Numbered from the stretch's first letter, positions 34,740-44,170 are shown. The stretch is DNA of 64,000 bases from Edaphocola flava (GCF_004118155.1 NZ_SAIQ01000002.1:524487-588486); one strand, 5' to 3'. The notes: generated from the letters alone by a model not told the origin. Program-made: numbers and translations.

Positions 34740-37700
34740 ATGAAAACAACATTTTATAAACTAATTGCGGCCCTTAGTCTGGGTCTGGTCTCAACTGGCC
34801 AGGCAGCAGCACAGAGTGCCGTGACGCGTATGGGCACATACGATGCCGGAGGTACTATAGAGTACAGCCAGTATCTGTATATTGGCCCCGGTGCGCATAT
34901 CACCATTCCTGCCGGGCAGGAATGGGTGATCGCCAGTCAATACGTGTTTATCGCACCTACCGCTGTGATTGATGGCGGTGGTAAAATGATCCTGGATCAT
35001 CCGGGAAGCATTGGTGCTCTTGCCGAGACCGTAGCCTGGAGCGGACAGCCCACTACTATTGACGGTGGGGGCAGCAAAATTCTGGCACAAGTCATCCAGC
35101 GTAACCCTAACAACCTGGTTTTAGGTGCAGTATCTACTGCGCCATCTATGGGCGATATCAGTACCGCTAATACAGACCACACGCTTTATATAGGTAATAA
35201 CTTTACCTGGGCGACGACATTGGGCAATGGTTCAGCTGTCAGTGGCAATGATGTGCTATTAGGGGCTTATGACCTTCGCTTCAGCAGTACAGCTACTGAA
35301 ACCGGGTACCGTCCTGCTGCTTTTGCAGTAACTGCCGGTAACGGACATGTAGTGAAAGAGAGCTATACTGCTGCCTGGGTATATCCTGTAGGGATCGCCG
35401 AAGGGGATTATACACCCGCTACGGTGAATCCTACCGTTGCGAATACCGTACATGTAAACGTGGCCAATTACACCACTTCTGTACCGGTAGAGAACTTCAA
35501 TAATACCGGTATGCAACGTACCTGGAATATTTATGGCGATGTAGCAGGCAGTACCACCAATATCGCACTGCAACATAATAGCACGACGAATCAGTCGGCC
35601 TTTAACAGCTCAGGTAACTATGTAACGCAATATCAGGGTACGGGCAGCTGGCAGGTAAATGCACAGGGTGCCAGTATTGCTGGTGTACCATCTGCAGGTA
35701 CCGAGTTGCGTAACCGTGATTATGCAGCATTGGCAACCAATACTGCTGCAAACCAATCTTACTACATTAAGGCAAGTGAGCAGGGTATGGATACCGATCC
35801 TGACTTTAACATCACATACATCAACACTCCTGTAACAGGTAATGTATCAACGAATGATGATGTACCAGTTGGCAGTACCTATGGTACACCAGTAGCACAA
35901 CCGGGTTATACCAATCCAAGTACAGCTATGCCGGTAATGAACCCTAATGGTACGTATAGCTTCGTGACATCTGTTCCGGGTGAATACAACTTCCTGGTTC
36001 CGGTATGTTATAACAGTGTATGTACCAACGAACTGTTGAACATCACTGTACTGGATAATAACAAACCGAACCCTCCAGTAGCGAACAACGATGTAACAGA
36101 GACGCCACAGAACACACCGGTAACTGTTCCTGTATTGGGTAATGATAAGCCTGGTACACCGGGTACAATCCTGCCTCCGGGTAATGTAGTCGTGATCGAT
36201 AATAACCCAGGTGCGGGTACAACCCCAGCCGGTGGTACGACCACTGTTAATCCTGACGGATCGATTTCCTACACACCGCCAACCGGCTTTACCGGTACGG
36301 ATACGATCACGTATAAAATCTGTGATAACGGTACACCATCAATGTGTGATACTGCACAGGTATATGTAACGGTAGATCCAACAGGTACACCGAATACAAC
36401 TACTGCAAATGACGACTATGTAACAACCAATCCATCTACATCCGTAGGCGGTAATGTATTGACGAATGATCATGATGCAGAAGGTAATACGCAAACGGTA
36501 GTAGCACAAACGACTACGATTCCTGGTAAAGGTACCCTGACACTAGGTAGCAACGGAGCGTACACTTTTGTACCTGTTACTGGTTTCAATGGTCCTGTAG
36601 ACTTCCCATATGCAATCTTCGATAATGGTAGTCCTGTAGCTAGTGATACAGCAACCCTGCATATCCTGGTGAGTAAACCATTAGATACCGATCCTGACTT
36701 CAACACGACATACATCAACACTCCTGTAACAGGTAATGTATCAACGAATGATGATGTGCCAGTTGGCAGTACCTATGGTACACCAGTAGCACAGCCGGGT
36801 TATACTAACCCAAGTACAGCTATGCCGGTGATGAACCCTAATGGTGCATATAGTTTCGTGACCTCTGTAACTGGTGAGTATAACTTCCTGGTTCCGGTAT
36901 GTTATAACAGTGTATGTACCAACGAACTGTTGAACATCACTGTACTGGATAATAACAAACCGAACCCTCCAGTAGCGAACAACGATGTAACAGAGACGCC
37001 ACAGAACACACCGGTAACGGTTCCTGTACTGGGTAACGATAAACCGGGTACACCGGGTACGACCCTTCCTCCGGGTAATGTAGTCGTGATCGATAATAAC
37101 CCAGGTGCGGGTACAACCCCAGCCGGTGGTACGACCACTGTTAATCCTGACGGATCAATCTCTTACACACCACCAACCGGCTTTACCGGTACGGATACGA
37201 TCACGTATAAAATCTGTGATAACGGTACACCATCAATGTGTGATACTGCACAGGTATATGTAACGGTAGATCCAACAGGTACACCGAATACAACTACTGC
37301 AAATGAGGACTATGTAACAACCAATCCATCTACATCCGTAGGCGGTAATGTACTGACTAACGATCATGATGCAGAGGGTAATACACAAAGTGTAGTAGCA
37401 CAAACGACTACGATCCCTGGTAAAGGTACCCTGACACTAGGTAGCAATGGTGCGTACACCTTTGTACCGGTTCCTGGTTTCAGTGGTCCTGTAGACTTCC
37501 CATATGCGATCTTCGATAATGGTAGTCCTGTGGCCCGTGATACAGCAACCCTGCATATCCTGGTGAGTAAACCATTAGATACTGATCCTGACTTCAACAC
37601 GACATACATCAACACTCCTGTAACAGGTAATGTATCGACGAATGATGATGTGCCAGTTGGCAGTACCTACGGTACACCAGTAGCACAACCGGGTTATACC

Positions 37701-39815
37701 AATCCAAGTACAGCTATGCCGGTGATGAACCCTGATGGTACTTATAGCTTTGTTACTTCTGTTCCGGGTGAATACAACTTCCTGGTTCCGGTATGTTATA
37801 ACAGTGTATGTACCAATGAACTGTTGAACATCACTGTACTGAGCAACAATCAACCGAACCCACCAGTAGCGAACAACGATGTAACAGAAACGCCACAGAA
37901 CACTCCGGTAACGGTTCCTGTACTGGGTAATGATAAACCGGGTACACCAGGTACGACCCTTCCTCCTGGTAATGTTGTAGTGATCGACAATAACCCAGGT
38001 GCTGGTACAACCCCAGCTGGTGGTACGACCACAATCAACCCTGACGGATCCATCACTTACACACCACCAACCGGCTTTACAGGTACGGATACGATCACGT
38101 ATAAAATCTGTGATAACGGTACACCATCAATGTGTGATACTGCACAGGTATATGTAACGGTAGATCCAACAGGTACACCGAATACAACTACTGCAAATGA
38201 TGACTATGTAACGACTAATCCATCTACTTCCGTAGGCGGTAATGTACTGACTAACGATCATGATGCAGAAGGTAATACCCAAAGCGCAGTAGCACAAACG
38301 ACTACTATCCCTGGTAAAGGTACGCTGACACTGGGTAGTAATGGTGCTTACACCTTTGTACCGGTTCCTGGCTTCAATGGTCCTGTAGACTTCCCGTATG
38401 CGATCTTCGATAACGGTAGTCCTGTGGCCCGTGATACAGCAACCCTGCATATCCTGGTTAACAGTTTGAATACTTCTAAAACGGATCCGGATATGAATGT
38501 TACTTATGTGAATCTTCCTGTAACAGGTAATGTATCGACAAACGATGATGTACCAGTTGGCAGTACCTATGGTACACCAGTAGCACAACCGGGTTATACC
38601 AATCCGAATACTGCTATGCCGGTAATGAACCCTAATGGAACGTATAGCTTCGTTACATCTGTTCCGGGTGAATACAACTTCCTGGTTCCGGTATGTTATA
38701 ACAGTGTATGTACCAATGAACTGTTGAATATCACAGTGTTGGATACTACAATGGGTGTTCATAACCCACCGGTAGCAAACAATGATGTAACGGAAACGCC
38801 ACAGAATACACCGGTAACGGTTCCTGTACTGGGTAATGATCAGCCGGGTACACCGAGTACGACCCTTCCTCCTGGTAATGTTGTAGTGATCGACAATAAC
38901 CCAGGTGCTGGTACAACCCCAGCTGGTGGTACGACCACTGTTAATCCTGACGGATCGATTTCCTACACGCCACCAACCGGCTTTTCAGGTAAGGATACGA
39001 TCATGTACCAGATATGTGATAATGGCACACCATCTATGTGCGATACCGCAATAGTAGTGGTAACGGTAAATCCTCCGGGCACGCCAAACACAACTACAGC
39101 AGTGGATGACTATAGCGTAACAACCAAGGGAAAAACACTGAACGGCAATGTACTGGCGAATGATCATGATGCAGAAGGTAATACCCTAACCGTAGTAGCG
39201 CAAACCATTGCGATCTCTGGTAAAGGTACCCTGACGCTCAATACAGATGGTTCTTATGCATTCGTACCTGCTTCCGGATTTGTAGGTGCTGTAGAATATC
39301 CGTATGCGATCTTCGATAACGGTAGTCCTGTGGCCCGCGATACGGCAACCCTGCATATCCTGGTAGGAACTGCTCCGGATTTTACACCGGTTGTTCAGAT
39401 CGATGCCTTAAGCTTCCCAGCTGCAGGAGACAACAGAGACTTCGTGGTTAATATTGTTGAAGTAGCCAATATGATTAGTTTAGGTCAGGTTGCCTTCCGT
39501 ATTCCGAAGCTTTCCGCCTTTACCATTACTTACGGCGCAACAACGACAACATCTAATGTCAGCGGAGGTACTACAGTATTTAATAACGATTGGATCATCA
39601 CGGAAACTTCAAGCTACATATTATGTACGCTTAAACCTGGTAAAGTGATTAGTCCATATGGTTACTCTGCATTAGGATTCAATATAACCCGTAAAGCAGG
39701 TATTGCTGCAAATACCAGTCAGCCGATCAATGCAATCATTATCGCTGCAAGTGGTGGAGATAGCAATAGTGCAAATAACAGTTCACAAACATCAGTTACG
39801 GCAACAAACCCATAA
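34740..39815 (+). CDS. Giant surface protein with four near-identical cadherin/Ig-like repeat blocks
   Basis: A 1691-residue exported protein; signal peptide 1-24 (ending QAAA). Residues 25-350 are a unique beta-rich domain (YLYIGPGAHITIPAGQEW). Residues 351-1542 consist of four tandem blocks of about 298 residues. Each block has three Ig/cadherin-like subdomains: one starting DPDFNxTYINTPVTGNVSTN with a VCYNSVCTNE Cys pair; one starting PVANNDVTETPQNTPVTVPV with ICDNGTPSMCDT; and one starting ANDDYVTTNPSTSVGGNVL with GKGTLTLGSNGAYTFVP. The last 150 residues are a separate domain (VVQIDALSFPAAGDNRDF). No T9SS sorting tail, so export across the outer membrane must depend on something else or a partner. 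Repeat identity at DNA level is very high. Probably an adhesive stalk; this is inference. Confidence 0.88.
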   Translation: MKTTFYKLIAALSLGLVSTGQAAAQSAVTRMGTYDAGGTIEYSQYLYIGPGAHITIPAGQEWVIASQYVFIAPTAVIDGGGKMILDHPGSIGALAETVAWSGQPTTIDGGGSKILAQVIQRNPNNLVLGAVSTAPSMGDISTANTDHTLYIGNNFTWATTLGNGSAVSGNDVLLGAYDLRFSSTATETGYRPAAFAVTAGNGHVVKESYTAAWVYPVGIAEGDYTPATVNPTVANTVHVNVANYTTSVPVENFNNTGMQRTWNIYGDVAGSTTNIALQHNSTTNQSAFNSSGNYVTQYQGTGSWQVNAQGASIAGVPSAGTELRNRDYAALATNTAANQSYYIKASEQGMDTDPDFNITYINTPVTGNVSTNDDVPVGSTYGTPVAQPGYTNPSTAMPVMNPNGTYSFVTSVPGEYNFLVPVCYNSVCTNELLNITVLDNNKPNPPVANNDVTETPQNTPVTVPVLGNDKPGTPGTILPPGNVVVIDNNPGAGTTPAGGTTTVNPDGSISYTPPTGFTGTDTITYKICDNGTPSMCDTAQVYVTVDPTGTPNTTTANDDYVTTNPSTSVGGNVLTNDHDAEGNTQTVVAQTTTIPGKGTLTLGSNGAYTFVPVTGFNGPVDFPYAIFDNGSPVASDTATLHILVSKPLDTDPDFNTTYINTPVTGNVSTNDDVPVGSTYGTPVAQPGYTNPSTAMPVMNPNGAYSFVTSVTGEYNFLVPVCYNSVCTNELLNITVLDNNKPNPPVANNDVTETPQNTPVTVPVLGNDKPGTPGTTLPPGNVVVIDNNPGAGTTPAGGTTTVNPDGSISYTPPTGFTGTDTITYKICDNGTPSMCDTAQVYVTVDPTGTPNTTTANEDYVTTNPSTSVGGNVLTNDHDAEGNTQSVVAQTTTIPGKGTLTLGSNGAYTFVPVPGFSGPVDFPYAIFDNGSPVARDTATLHILVSKPLDTDPDFNTTYINTPVTGNVSTNDDVPVGSTYGTPVAQPGYTNPSTAMPVMNPDGTYSFVTSVPGEYNFLVPVCYNSVCTNELLNITVLSNNQPNPPVANNDVTETPQNTPVTVPVLGNDKPGTPGTTLPPGNVVVIDNNPGAGTTPAGGTTTINPDGSITYTPPTGFTGTDTITYKICDNGTPSMCDTAQVYVTVDPTGTPNTTTANDDYVTTNPSTSVGGNVLTNDHDAEGNTQSAVAQTTTIPGKGTLTLGSNGAYTFVPVPGFNGPVDFPYAIFDNGSPVARDTATLHILVNSLNTSKTDPDMNVTYVNLPVTGNVSTNDDVPVGSTYGTPVAQPGYTNPNTAMPVMNPNGTYSFVTSVPGEYNFLVPVCYNSVCTNELLNITVLDTTMGVHNPPVANNDVTETPQNTPVTVPVLGNDQPGTPSTTLPPGNVVVIDNNPGAGTTPAGGTTTVNPDGSISYTPPTGFSGKDTIMYQICDNGTPSMCDTAIVVVTVNPPGTPNTTTAVDDYSVTTKGKTLNGNVLANDHDAEGNTLTVVAQTIAISGKGTLTLNTDGSYAFVPASGFVGAVEYPYAIFDNGSPVARDTATLHILVGTAPDFTPVVQIDALSFPAAGDNRDFVVNIVEVANMISLGQVAFRIPKLSAFTITYGATTTTSNVSGGTTVFNNDWIITETSSYILCTLKPGKVISPYGYSALGFNITRKAGIAANTSQPINAIIIAASGGDSNSANNSSQTSVTATNP
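35790..36683 (+). repeat. Repeat block 1 of the giant surface protein (894 bp)
   Basis: First of four tandem in-frame units. Period to the next unit is exactly 894 bp (298 codons). It differs from unit 2 mostly at third codon positions. Confidence 0.92.
36684..37577 (+). repeat. Repeat block 2 (894 bp)
   Basis: Exact 894-bp period to unit 3. One amino acid difference typical of this copy: ANEDYVTT instead of ANDDYVTT. Confidence 0.92.
37578..38477 (+). repeat. Repeat block 3 (900 bp)
   Basis: As blocks 1 and 2 but with SNNQPNP for DNNKPNP and a two-residue longer join to block 4 (NSLNTSK). Confidence 0.9.
38478..39365 (+). repeat. Repeat block 4, diverged third subdomain
   Basis: The first two subdomains stay close to the others; the third has drifted (AVDDYSVTTKGKTLNGNVLA, GKGTLTLNTDGSYAFVPASG). 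This looks like the older edge of the array, with homogenisation confined to the inner units. Confidence 0.85.
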
Positions 39816-39829
39816 CGGTGTAAATTTTT

Positions 39830-39880
39830 AAGGTGCCGCCCGGGAGAAGAACGGAGCAGAAGGATAGGGCGGCGCCTTTA
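39830..39880 (+). terminator. Terminator-like hairpin after the giant gene
   Basis: Arms AAGGTGCCGCCC (39830-39841) and GGGCGGCGCCTT (39867-39878), one G-U pair, 25-nt loop, then TATTTAT. The poor T-tract suggests partial termination before the 39917 gene. Confidence 0.5.
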
Positions 39881-39916
39881 TTTATCATTAGGATTTAACC
39901 AAATAAATTAAATAAA

Positions 39917-41038
39917 ATGAGACAGAATTTTTCAAAAACCATTCTTACGGCCCTTACGGCTTTGTTTTTACTGAGCTTCACGCCTTTCTCCGGCCGCGCG
40001 CAGGACGCAGATCCATGGATATCCATTCTGGCATATCCACTAAATGGTGCTCAGATACCAGTTGGAGGTAATGGTCAGATACAGGTAACGACCGGTAATA
40101 TAGGAATCACTACAGATATTGTAGCCAATTCATTAGAAATTACATTATCTGTAGGGGGTAATGTTGGCATTACAGGCCTGGATCTGGTTAATAGCGATCC
40201 AAGATGGTATGTATATTCACTTACCCCAGGTACAAACGGAACGATTAAATTGCGTAATAATGCAACCTTACCTGTTTTCGATATCCATGATGTATGGATA
40301 AACACAACAGGTCTGATCGCAATGCCGATTTTTCAGACCGTTACGGCCAATATCAGCTATGTGATTGATCCTGCGCCGACCTTTAAAAATCCGCTTACCG
40401 GTGCACCAAGTGTTGCTCAAGGTAACCAGCTTATTGGTAATGACAACTCTACAACAAGCTTTACCGTATTTACACCGCTTCCAGTAACCCTTTCAGCTTT
40501 TACGGCTGAAGCCGATGGGTGTGCAGCAAAACTGAGCTGGACGACTACTGAAGAACGCAATTTTGATCATTTCGCAGTAGAAAGCAGCTCTGATGCCAGA
40601 ACATTTCATACGATTACAACCGTAAAAAACAAGAGCAGTCTGAACGGAAGCACTTATGCATACGTGGCAGAGCAGCCAACCGGCACGATTTATTATCGAC
40701 TGAAAATGATTGATGTAGATGGTCAGTTCAAATTTAGCGATGTAAAATCGGTGCGCACAGACTGTAGTGGCAAAAATAACTGGACCGTATATCCTGATCC
40801 GGCAAGAGAAAATGAGCCTGTGCATATAAAATTCACAGCTACTAATGGTATAAAAACCGTACAGGTTAAGGCCGTTGATGCAATTGGCCGTATGGTGATC
40901 AGCAAACAATATGATGTAGTTGCCGGGGAAAATAACTATGTATTACCTGCACTGGCAAATGGTACTTATATGGTTTCTTTGATTGATGCATATGGCAACC
41001 TGATTGACCAGACACAAAAACTGGTGATTGCAAAATAA
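39917..41038 (+). CDS. T9SS-sorted surface protein next to the repeat adhesin
   Basis: A 373-residue exported protein; signal peptide about 1-28 (ending GRAQ). Residues 30-185 are a beta-rich domain with no family I recognise (DPWISILAYPLNGAQIPVGG). Residues about 190-280 are the standard linker (LPVTLSAFTAEADGCAAKLS, DHFAVESSSDARTF, IYYRLKMIDVDGQF). The last 80 residues are a type A sorting domain (NWTVYPDPARENEPVHI, VKAVDAIGRMVIS, LANGTYMVSLIDAYGN). It is the only member of the 30.9-41 kb locus with a T9SS tail, so it could anchor or export with the tail-less neighbours. It follows the giant gene by 101 nt. Confidence 0.88.
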   Translation: MRQNFSKTILTALTALFLLSFTPFSGRAQDADPWISILAYPLNGAQIPVGGNGQIQVTTGNIGITTDIVANSLEITLSVGGNVGITGLDLVNSDPRWYVYSLTPGTNGTIKLRNNATLPVFDIHDVWINTTGLIAMPIFQTVTANISYVIDPAPTFKNPLTGAPSVAQGNQLIGNDNSTTSFTVFTPLPVTLSAFTAEADGCAAKLSWTTTEERNFDHFAVESSSDARTFHTITTVKNKSSLNGSTYAYVAEQPTGTIYYRLKMIDVDGQFKFSDVKSVRTDCSGKNNWTVYPDPARENEPVHIKFTATNGIKTVQVKAVDAIGRMVISKQYDVVAGENNYVLPALANGTYMVSLIDAYGNLIDQTQKLVIAK

Positions 41039-41084
41039 AATAGTACATCATCTAATGTGAATATAGAGGGTGCTTAATTGCATA

Positions 41085-41112
41085 GGGAAGGTATTTTTAT
41101 ACCTTCCCTTTT
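41085..41112 (+). terminator. Terminator of the surface-protein locus
   Basis: GGGAAGGTAT, TTTT loop, ATACCTTCCC, then TTTTACTATTTT. Intrinsic terminator 46 nt after the 39917 gene. Confidence 0.82.
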
Positions 41113-41145
41113 ACTATTTTGTGCAATTAATGCAATTGTATCATA

Positions 41146-41634
41146 CTAAGATTTCAATATCGTAAGCAGATATTTTTTAGCCAGGGCTTCTTTTGCTGCA
41201 GTGTTTAGTACATTCTGGCCTTTACTGTCTGTTATTTTGATCTCCGTTTCACGCCAGCGATCCTCGTTTAATGATTGCATGCGGGTAATTTTATCCGCCT
41301 CACTGGTAAATAATTTCCAGCAGGACGATGCCGCCTTGCGATCCTGTTCCAATACACCATCTTTCAGTTCCAGTCTGAGGGCAGTTCCTAGCCCGGGTAT
41401 ACTGATCTGTTGCCAGATATACTTACCCGGAGTAGAGTGCTCTACGGGTGCATGAAGTGTTTTAAATAGTTGCTGTATCCAGTGATCCTGGTCTTCCAGT
41501 AACATTATGGAACGTAATGTATCCGTTTCGCGATATTCCTGCTTCCAGCCTAGTTGCGGCGATTTTTGTTGTGCCTGAAGGCTCTGTGTACCAAGCCCCA
41601 GTAGGAGGGTGGTCAAAGGAATTAATTTATGCAT
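41146..41634 (-). CDS. Small secreted protein, unknown
   Basis: A 162-residue protein with a signal peptide (1-20, ending SLQAQ). The body is helical and charged (QKSPQLGWKQEYRETDTL, DHWIQQLFKTLHAPVEH), with a central Trp/Cys stretch (SSCWKLFTSEADKI). No lipobox, no sorting tail. I recognise no family. It ends 23 nt before the 41658 gene start region on the same strand side, so the two are probably cotranscribed with 41658-42350 first. Confidence 0.65.
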   Translation of the reverse strand: MHKLIPLTTLLLGLGTQSLQAQQKSPQLGWKQEYRETDTLRSIMLLEDQDHWIQQLFKTLHAPVEHSTPGKYIWQQISIPGLGTALRLELKDGVLEQDRKAASSCWKLFTSEADKITRMQSLNEDRWRETEIKITDSKGQNVLNTAAKEALAKKYLLTILKS

Positions 41635-41657
41635 AGTTTTAAGTTTACAGCAATATA

Positions 41658-42350
41658 CTATTTTTTAGTATACGTTTGTTCGCTATTGCTGTTAGAGAGC
41701 ACAAACTGCCGGTCTGAGATAATCGCTATTTTACCTTTATTAATAACGGTATTGCTGATCACCTGGTTGTATAGGCGAGGGTAGGTATAAAGTAAGATCT
41801 CTGTAGCTTTGTTGATTGGCTGTGTGAGCTCAAAAAGATAATTATTCGTGCCCGGGGCCAGTTCGTCCTGGTCGCCCGCCAGTCTCAGGAAGGCCGTTTC
41901 ATACAACAGTGAGTCCGTAATGGTGTAGTGGCCATCACCTTTAAGTTCCGTAAGGCGCAGTACTTTTTTATCCTTATCCAGTAATTCCAGCATAATGTAT
42001 TGGCCATATACCGCTGGCTGCTCTACAGCAGAGGCGGCGCGATATACCGTAATGGTTACCGGTCCGCTAGCTTGTTTAGCAGCCCTTTTAGTACGGGCTT
42101 TCTGCACTATTTTGCCCGGTACATCTTTATCATAAGTCAGGTAGAGCGAGTCCTGCTGAATTGTGTAGGTGCCCTGTCCGTAATAGGTACCCCCTGTATT
42201 TTCGCCTTGATTGCTGAACAGATTGTTGTCGGTAAATATCAGGCTGTCCTGCCCTGAACCATCGGCAGTATAGGTGCCCGGACTAATGGTTTGTGCATGG
42301 GTAATAAATGCCGCACAACATATTGCAAGTGCCAATTGGATAAATTTCAT
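41658..42350 (-). CDS. Secreted beta-rich protein, unknown
   Basis: A 230-residue protein with a signal peptide (1-19, ending THAQ). The N-terminal 65 residues resemble small lipocalin-like or copy-of-NlpE beta domains in Bacteroidota (GTYTADGSGQDSLIFTDN, GTYYGQGTYTIQQDSLYLTY). The rest is beta-rich (IMLELLDKDKKVLRLTEL, HYTITDSLLYETAFLRLAG). No catalytic motif. First of a two-gene minus-strand unit with 41146-41634, 23 nt apart. Function unknown. Confidence 0.68.
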   Translation of the reverse strand: MKFIQLALAICCAAFITHAQTISPGTYTADGSGQDSLIFTDNNLFSNQGENTGGTYYGQGTYTIQQDSLYLTYDKDVPGKIVQKARTKRAAKQASGPVTITVYRAASAVEQPAVYGQYIMLELLDKDKKVLRLTELKGDGHYTITDSLLYETAFLRLAGDQDELAPGTNNYLFELTQPINKATEILLYTYPRLYNQVISNTVINKGKIAIISDRQFVLSNSNSEQTYTKK

Positions 42351-42436
42351 AGTATATCGTTTTGGTGTAAGTCTAATGTAATGATATTTCTATGAAATGT
42401 ATATTTTATAATGTGAAAGTTGTGTTTATGTAAATA

Positions 42437-43000
42437 TTATTTGTGTTTTCCTATTAAAGGCTTTAATTCTTGGGCAAATGCATATTCAATAACAGACATT
42501 AAATTGGCCATTTCAAGTTCAAACTCAAGCACATGAAACTGTAGTATTAAAGGTAAATGTGTTGTCCAATAATAAAGTTGAAGTCCCTGTGTTTGAGTAT
42601 TTTTAAAGTATCCCATATGCTGAATTACACGCCCCCAGAAAATACCTTTGACCTTACCTACATAAAGTACTTTAGTGTTATAATTAATGCCCTTTTTTAT
42701 TGCAGGGGTTGCTTTAGGGTTTTTAGTTTCTTTATATTTCTGTAAAGAATCAATGACTAAATTGTTTTGAATATCGGAGACAATCTCTATCCAATATAAT
42801 ACAGGGCCATTTATATTCTGAAGCTCTTTAAATAGCTCTTCAAATTTTGGAGATTTACGTATATCTATAGAGTTGTAATCTTCAAGATCAGAAGATTCGA
42901 GATTAAATGAAAATTCGCTTTTAACACCCGATTTTCTAAAGTTTTCTAGGTTGTCAATAGTCTTATCTATAAAATTGTTTAAGTATTTAATGTGTGGCAT
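42437..43000 (-). CDS. GIY-YIG-like nuclease domain protein
   Basis: A 187-residue protein. After an AT-rich helical start (NNFIDKTIDNLENFRKSG), residues 75-187 fit a GIY-YIG-type fold: GPVLYWIEIVSD stands for the GIY strand, VLYVGKVKGIFWGRVIQHMG for the YIG strand with the conserved Arg, LQFHVLEFELEMANL for the third strand, and VIEYAFAQELKPLIGKHK for the helix with the catalytic Glu. The first Tyr is replaced by the LYW context, so activity is not certain. GC is clearly lower than in flanking genes. It starts 28 nt after the stop of the 43029-44009 gene and forms a two-gene cassette with it. Confidence 0.65.
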   Translation of the reverse strand: MPHIKYLNNFIDKTIDNLENFRKSGVKSEFSFNLESSDLEDYNSIDIRKSPKFEELFKELQNINGPVLYWIEIVSDIQNNLVIDSLQKYKETKNPKATPAIKKGINYNTKVLYVGKVKGIFWGRVIQHMGYFKNTQTQGLQLYYWTTHLPLILQFHVLEFELEMANLMSVIEYAFAQELKPLIGKHK

Positions 43001-43028
43001 GGTATCGTTAATTTTGCATTATGAAGTT

Positions 43029-44009
43029 TTATTGAATTTGCCCGACAGGCAAGAAGCCTGAAGTTTTCTTAAAATTCATATTATGTATGAAATTGTTCAT
43101 GCTATTAGATGGATCAAGTTGTTTCATATTCAATTTTTCCAGCGTTTCAGGATACGCTTTTATCGAAAGTATAATTTGCTTTTCTATATGACCTGATTCA
43201 GAGTTAAGCATTTCAGCATGAGCATTAATAACTACATACTCTACTGGAATATGTGCGAAGGTTTCTCTGGCAATACGTAATACTGCACTACATATATGGT
43301 CCTGGTAAAGCTCATAGAAATTGCTTTTCGACATAATCTTGCGAGACAGTTTACCTGTTGTAGTCAATTTTAACTCATAATCAGGGATGATCTGAGCACC
43401 ATTAGTATCTAAATCGATATTTATAAAATTAGGATTGAAGTAGAAACTGATGTTCGTGCCTAAGTCATTTATATCTGCAAATGGCTCAAAATATTTAATG
43501 ACTTCCAGATATACTTCTGGTTTTTTATTAATAATTCCTTGAGCCATTTTATTTAACATTTCCCATTCGGTTACATCTTCATTATACTGTTGGATTAAAT
43601 TCTGGAAATGAAGCTGATCTTTACTTATTGCTTCTTTTACATTTTCTTCTAATTTTCGAATTTTGCGCTTGGTCATACCTAGCATTTTATGAAATGTTGA
43701 AGGTTTAAAGTTGCTAAGTTTGTGCTGAGCTGTTTTTTCATGATAATGCTCATTTTGTGGCATTATTGGCTTTATGACATTATTTATTTGAAACCAGTCT
43801 ATTTTTTCACTACAATCCCAATGAAGCGTTTTTAAAACTGTTACATATTCATTCCATGTATCCACCGATTCAGTTGCATTTTTTAGTTCAAATTGCTTCT
43901 GTTGCTCTTTAAATTTTTTAGCCGCTTCTCTGTTGCGTCTTTGATGTTCTCTTTCTGCTCGGTTGGCTGCTGCATTCATAGAGCGTACAAATCCTCTTAA
44001 TGTTGTCAT
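43029..44009 (-). CDS. Conserved protein of unknown function, cassette partner
   Basis: A 326-residue cytosolic protein. N-terminus MTTLRGFVRSMNAAANRAER followed by a basic coiled coil (HQRRNREAAKKFKEQQKQFE) to about residue 45; a second coiled coil near 118-165 (KRKIRKLEENVKEAISKDQ). The C-terminal domain from about 180 has the blocks GTNISFYFNPNFINIDLDTN, SKSNFYELYQDHICSAVLRI, ETFAHIPVEYVVINAHAEML and NFIHNMNFKKTSGFLPV. I believe these blocks recur in a wide family of uncharacterised bacterial proteins, but cannot name it. AT-rich like its partner and unlike the genes around it, suggesting transfer. A role in defence or DNA processing is a guess from the nuclease neighbour. Confidence 0.65.
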   Translation of the reverse strand: MTTLRGFVRSMNAAANRAEREHQRRNREAAKKFKEQQKQFELKNATESVDTWNEYVTVLKTLHWDCSEKIDWFQINNVIKPIMPQNEHYHEKTAQHKLSNFKPSTFHKMLGMTKRKIRKLEENVKEAISKDQLHFQNLIQQYNEDVTEWEMLNKMAQGIINKKPEVYLEVIKYFEPFADINDLGTNISFYFNPNFINIDLDTNGAQIIPDYELKLTTTGKLSRKIMSKSNFYELYQDHICSAVLRIARETFAHIPVEYVVINAHAEMLNSESGHIEKQIILSIKAYPETLEKLNMKQLDPSNSMNNFIHNMNFKKTSGFLPVGQIQ

Positions 44010-44158
44010 TGCATTTATTTGTTTTTAATAAACATAATTAAGGCATAGCTTATATTAAAGGGTGTTTTTCCCGTATCTCTGACGTGCTTTTTCCGCTGGC
44101 AGCTCATTTAGCTTTTTTACTTCCCCCATTTTCCGTACACCATTCCCATTTCCCTTAG

Positions 44159-44166
44159 TATCTTTG
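44159..44166 (+). promoter_or_regulatory. -7 element just before the radical SAM gene
   Basis: TATCTTTG followed by CCGC and the ATG at 44171. With the usual 5-7 nt to the start site, the transcript would be leaderless or nearly so. Confidence 0.5.
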
Positions 44167-44170
44167 CCGC

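Noticed and set aside
38127-38762. 211-codon open frame and several repeated minus-strand frames
   Set aside because: They recur with the 894-bp repeat and are antisense shadows of the giant surface gene.
34740-39815. Giant protein as a T9SS cargo
   Set aside because: The last 150 residues lack the YPNP-type start and GxYxL strands of type A or B sorting domains.
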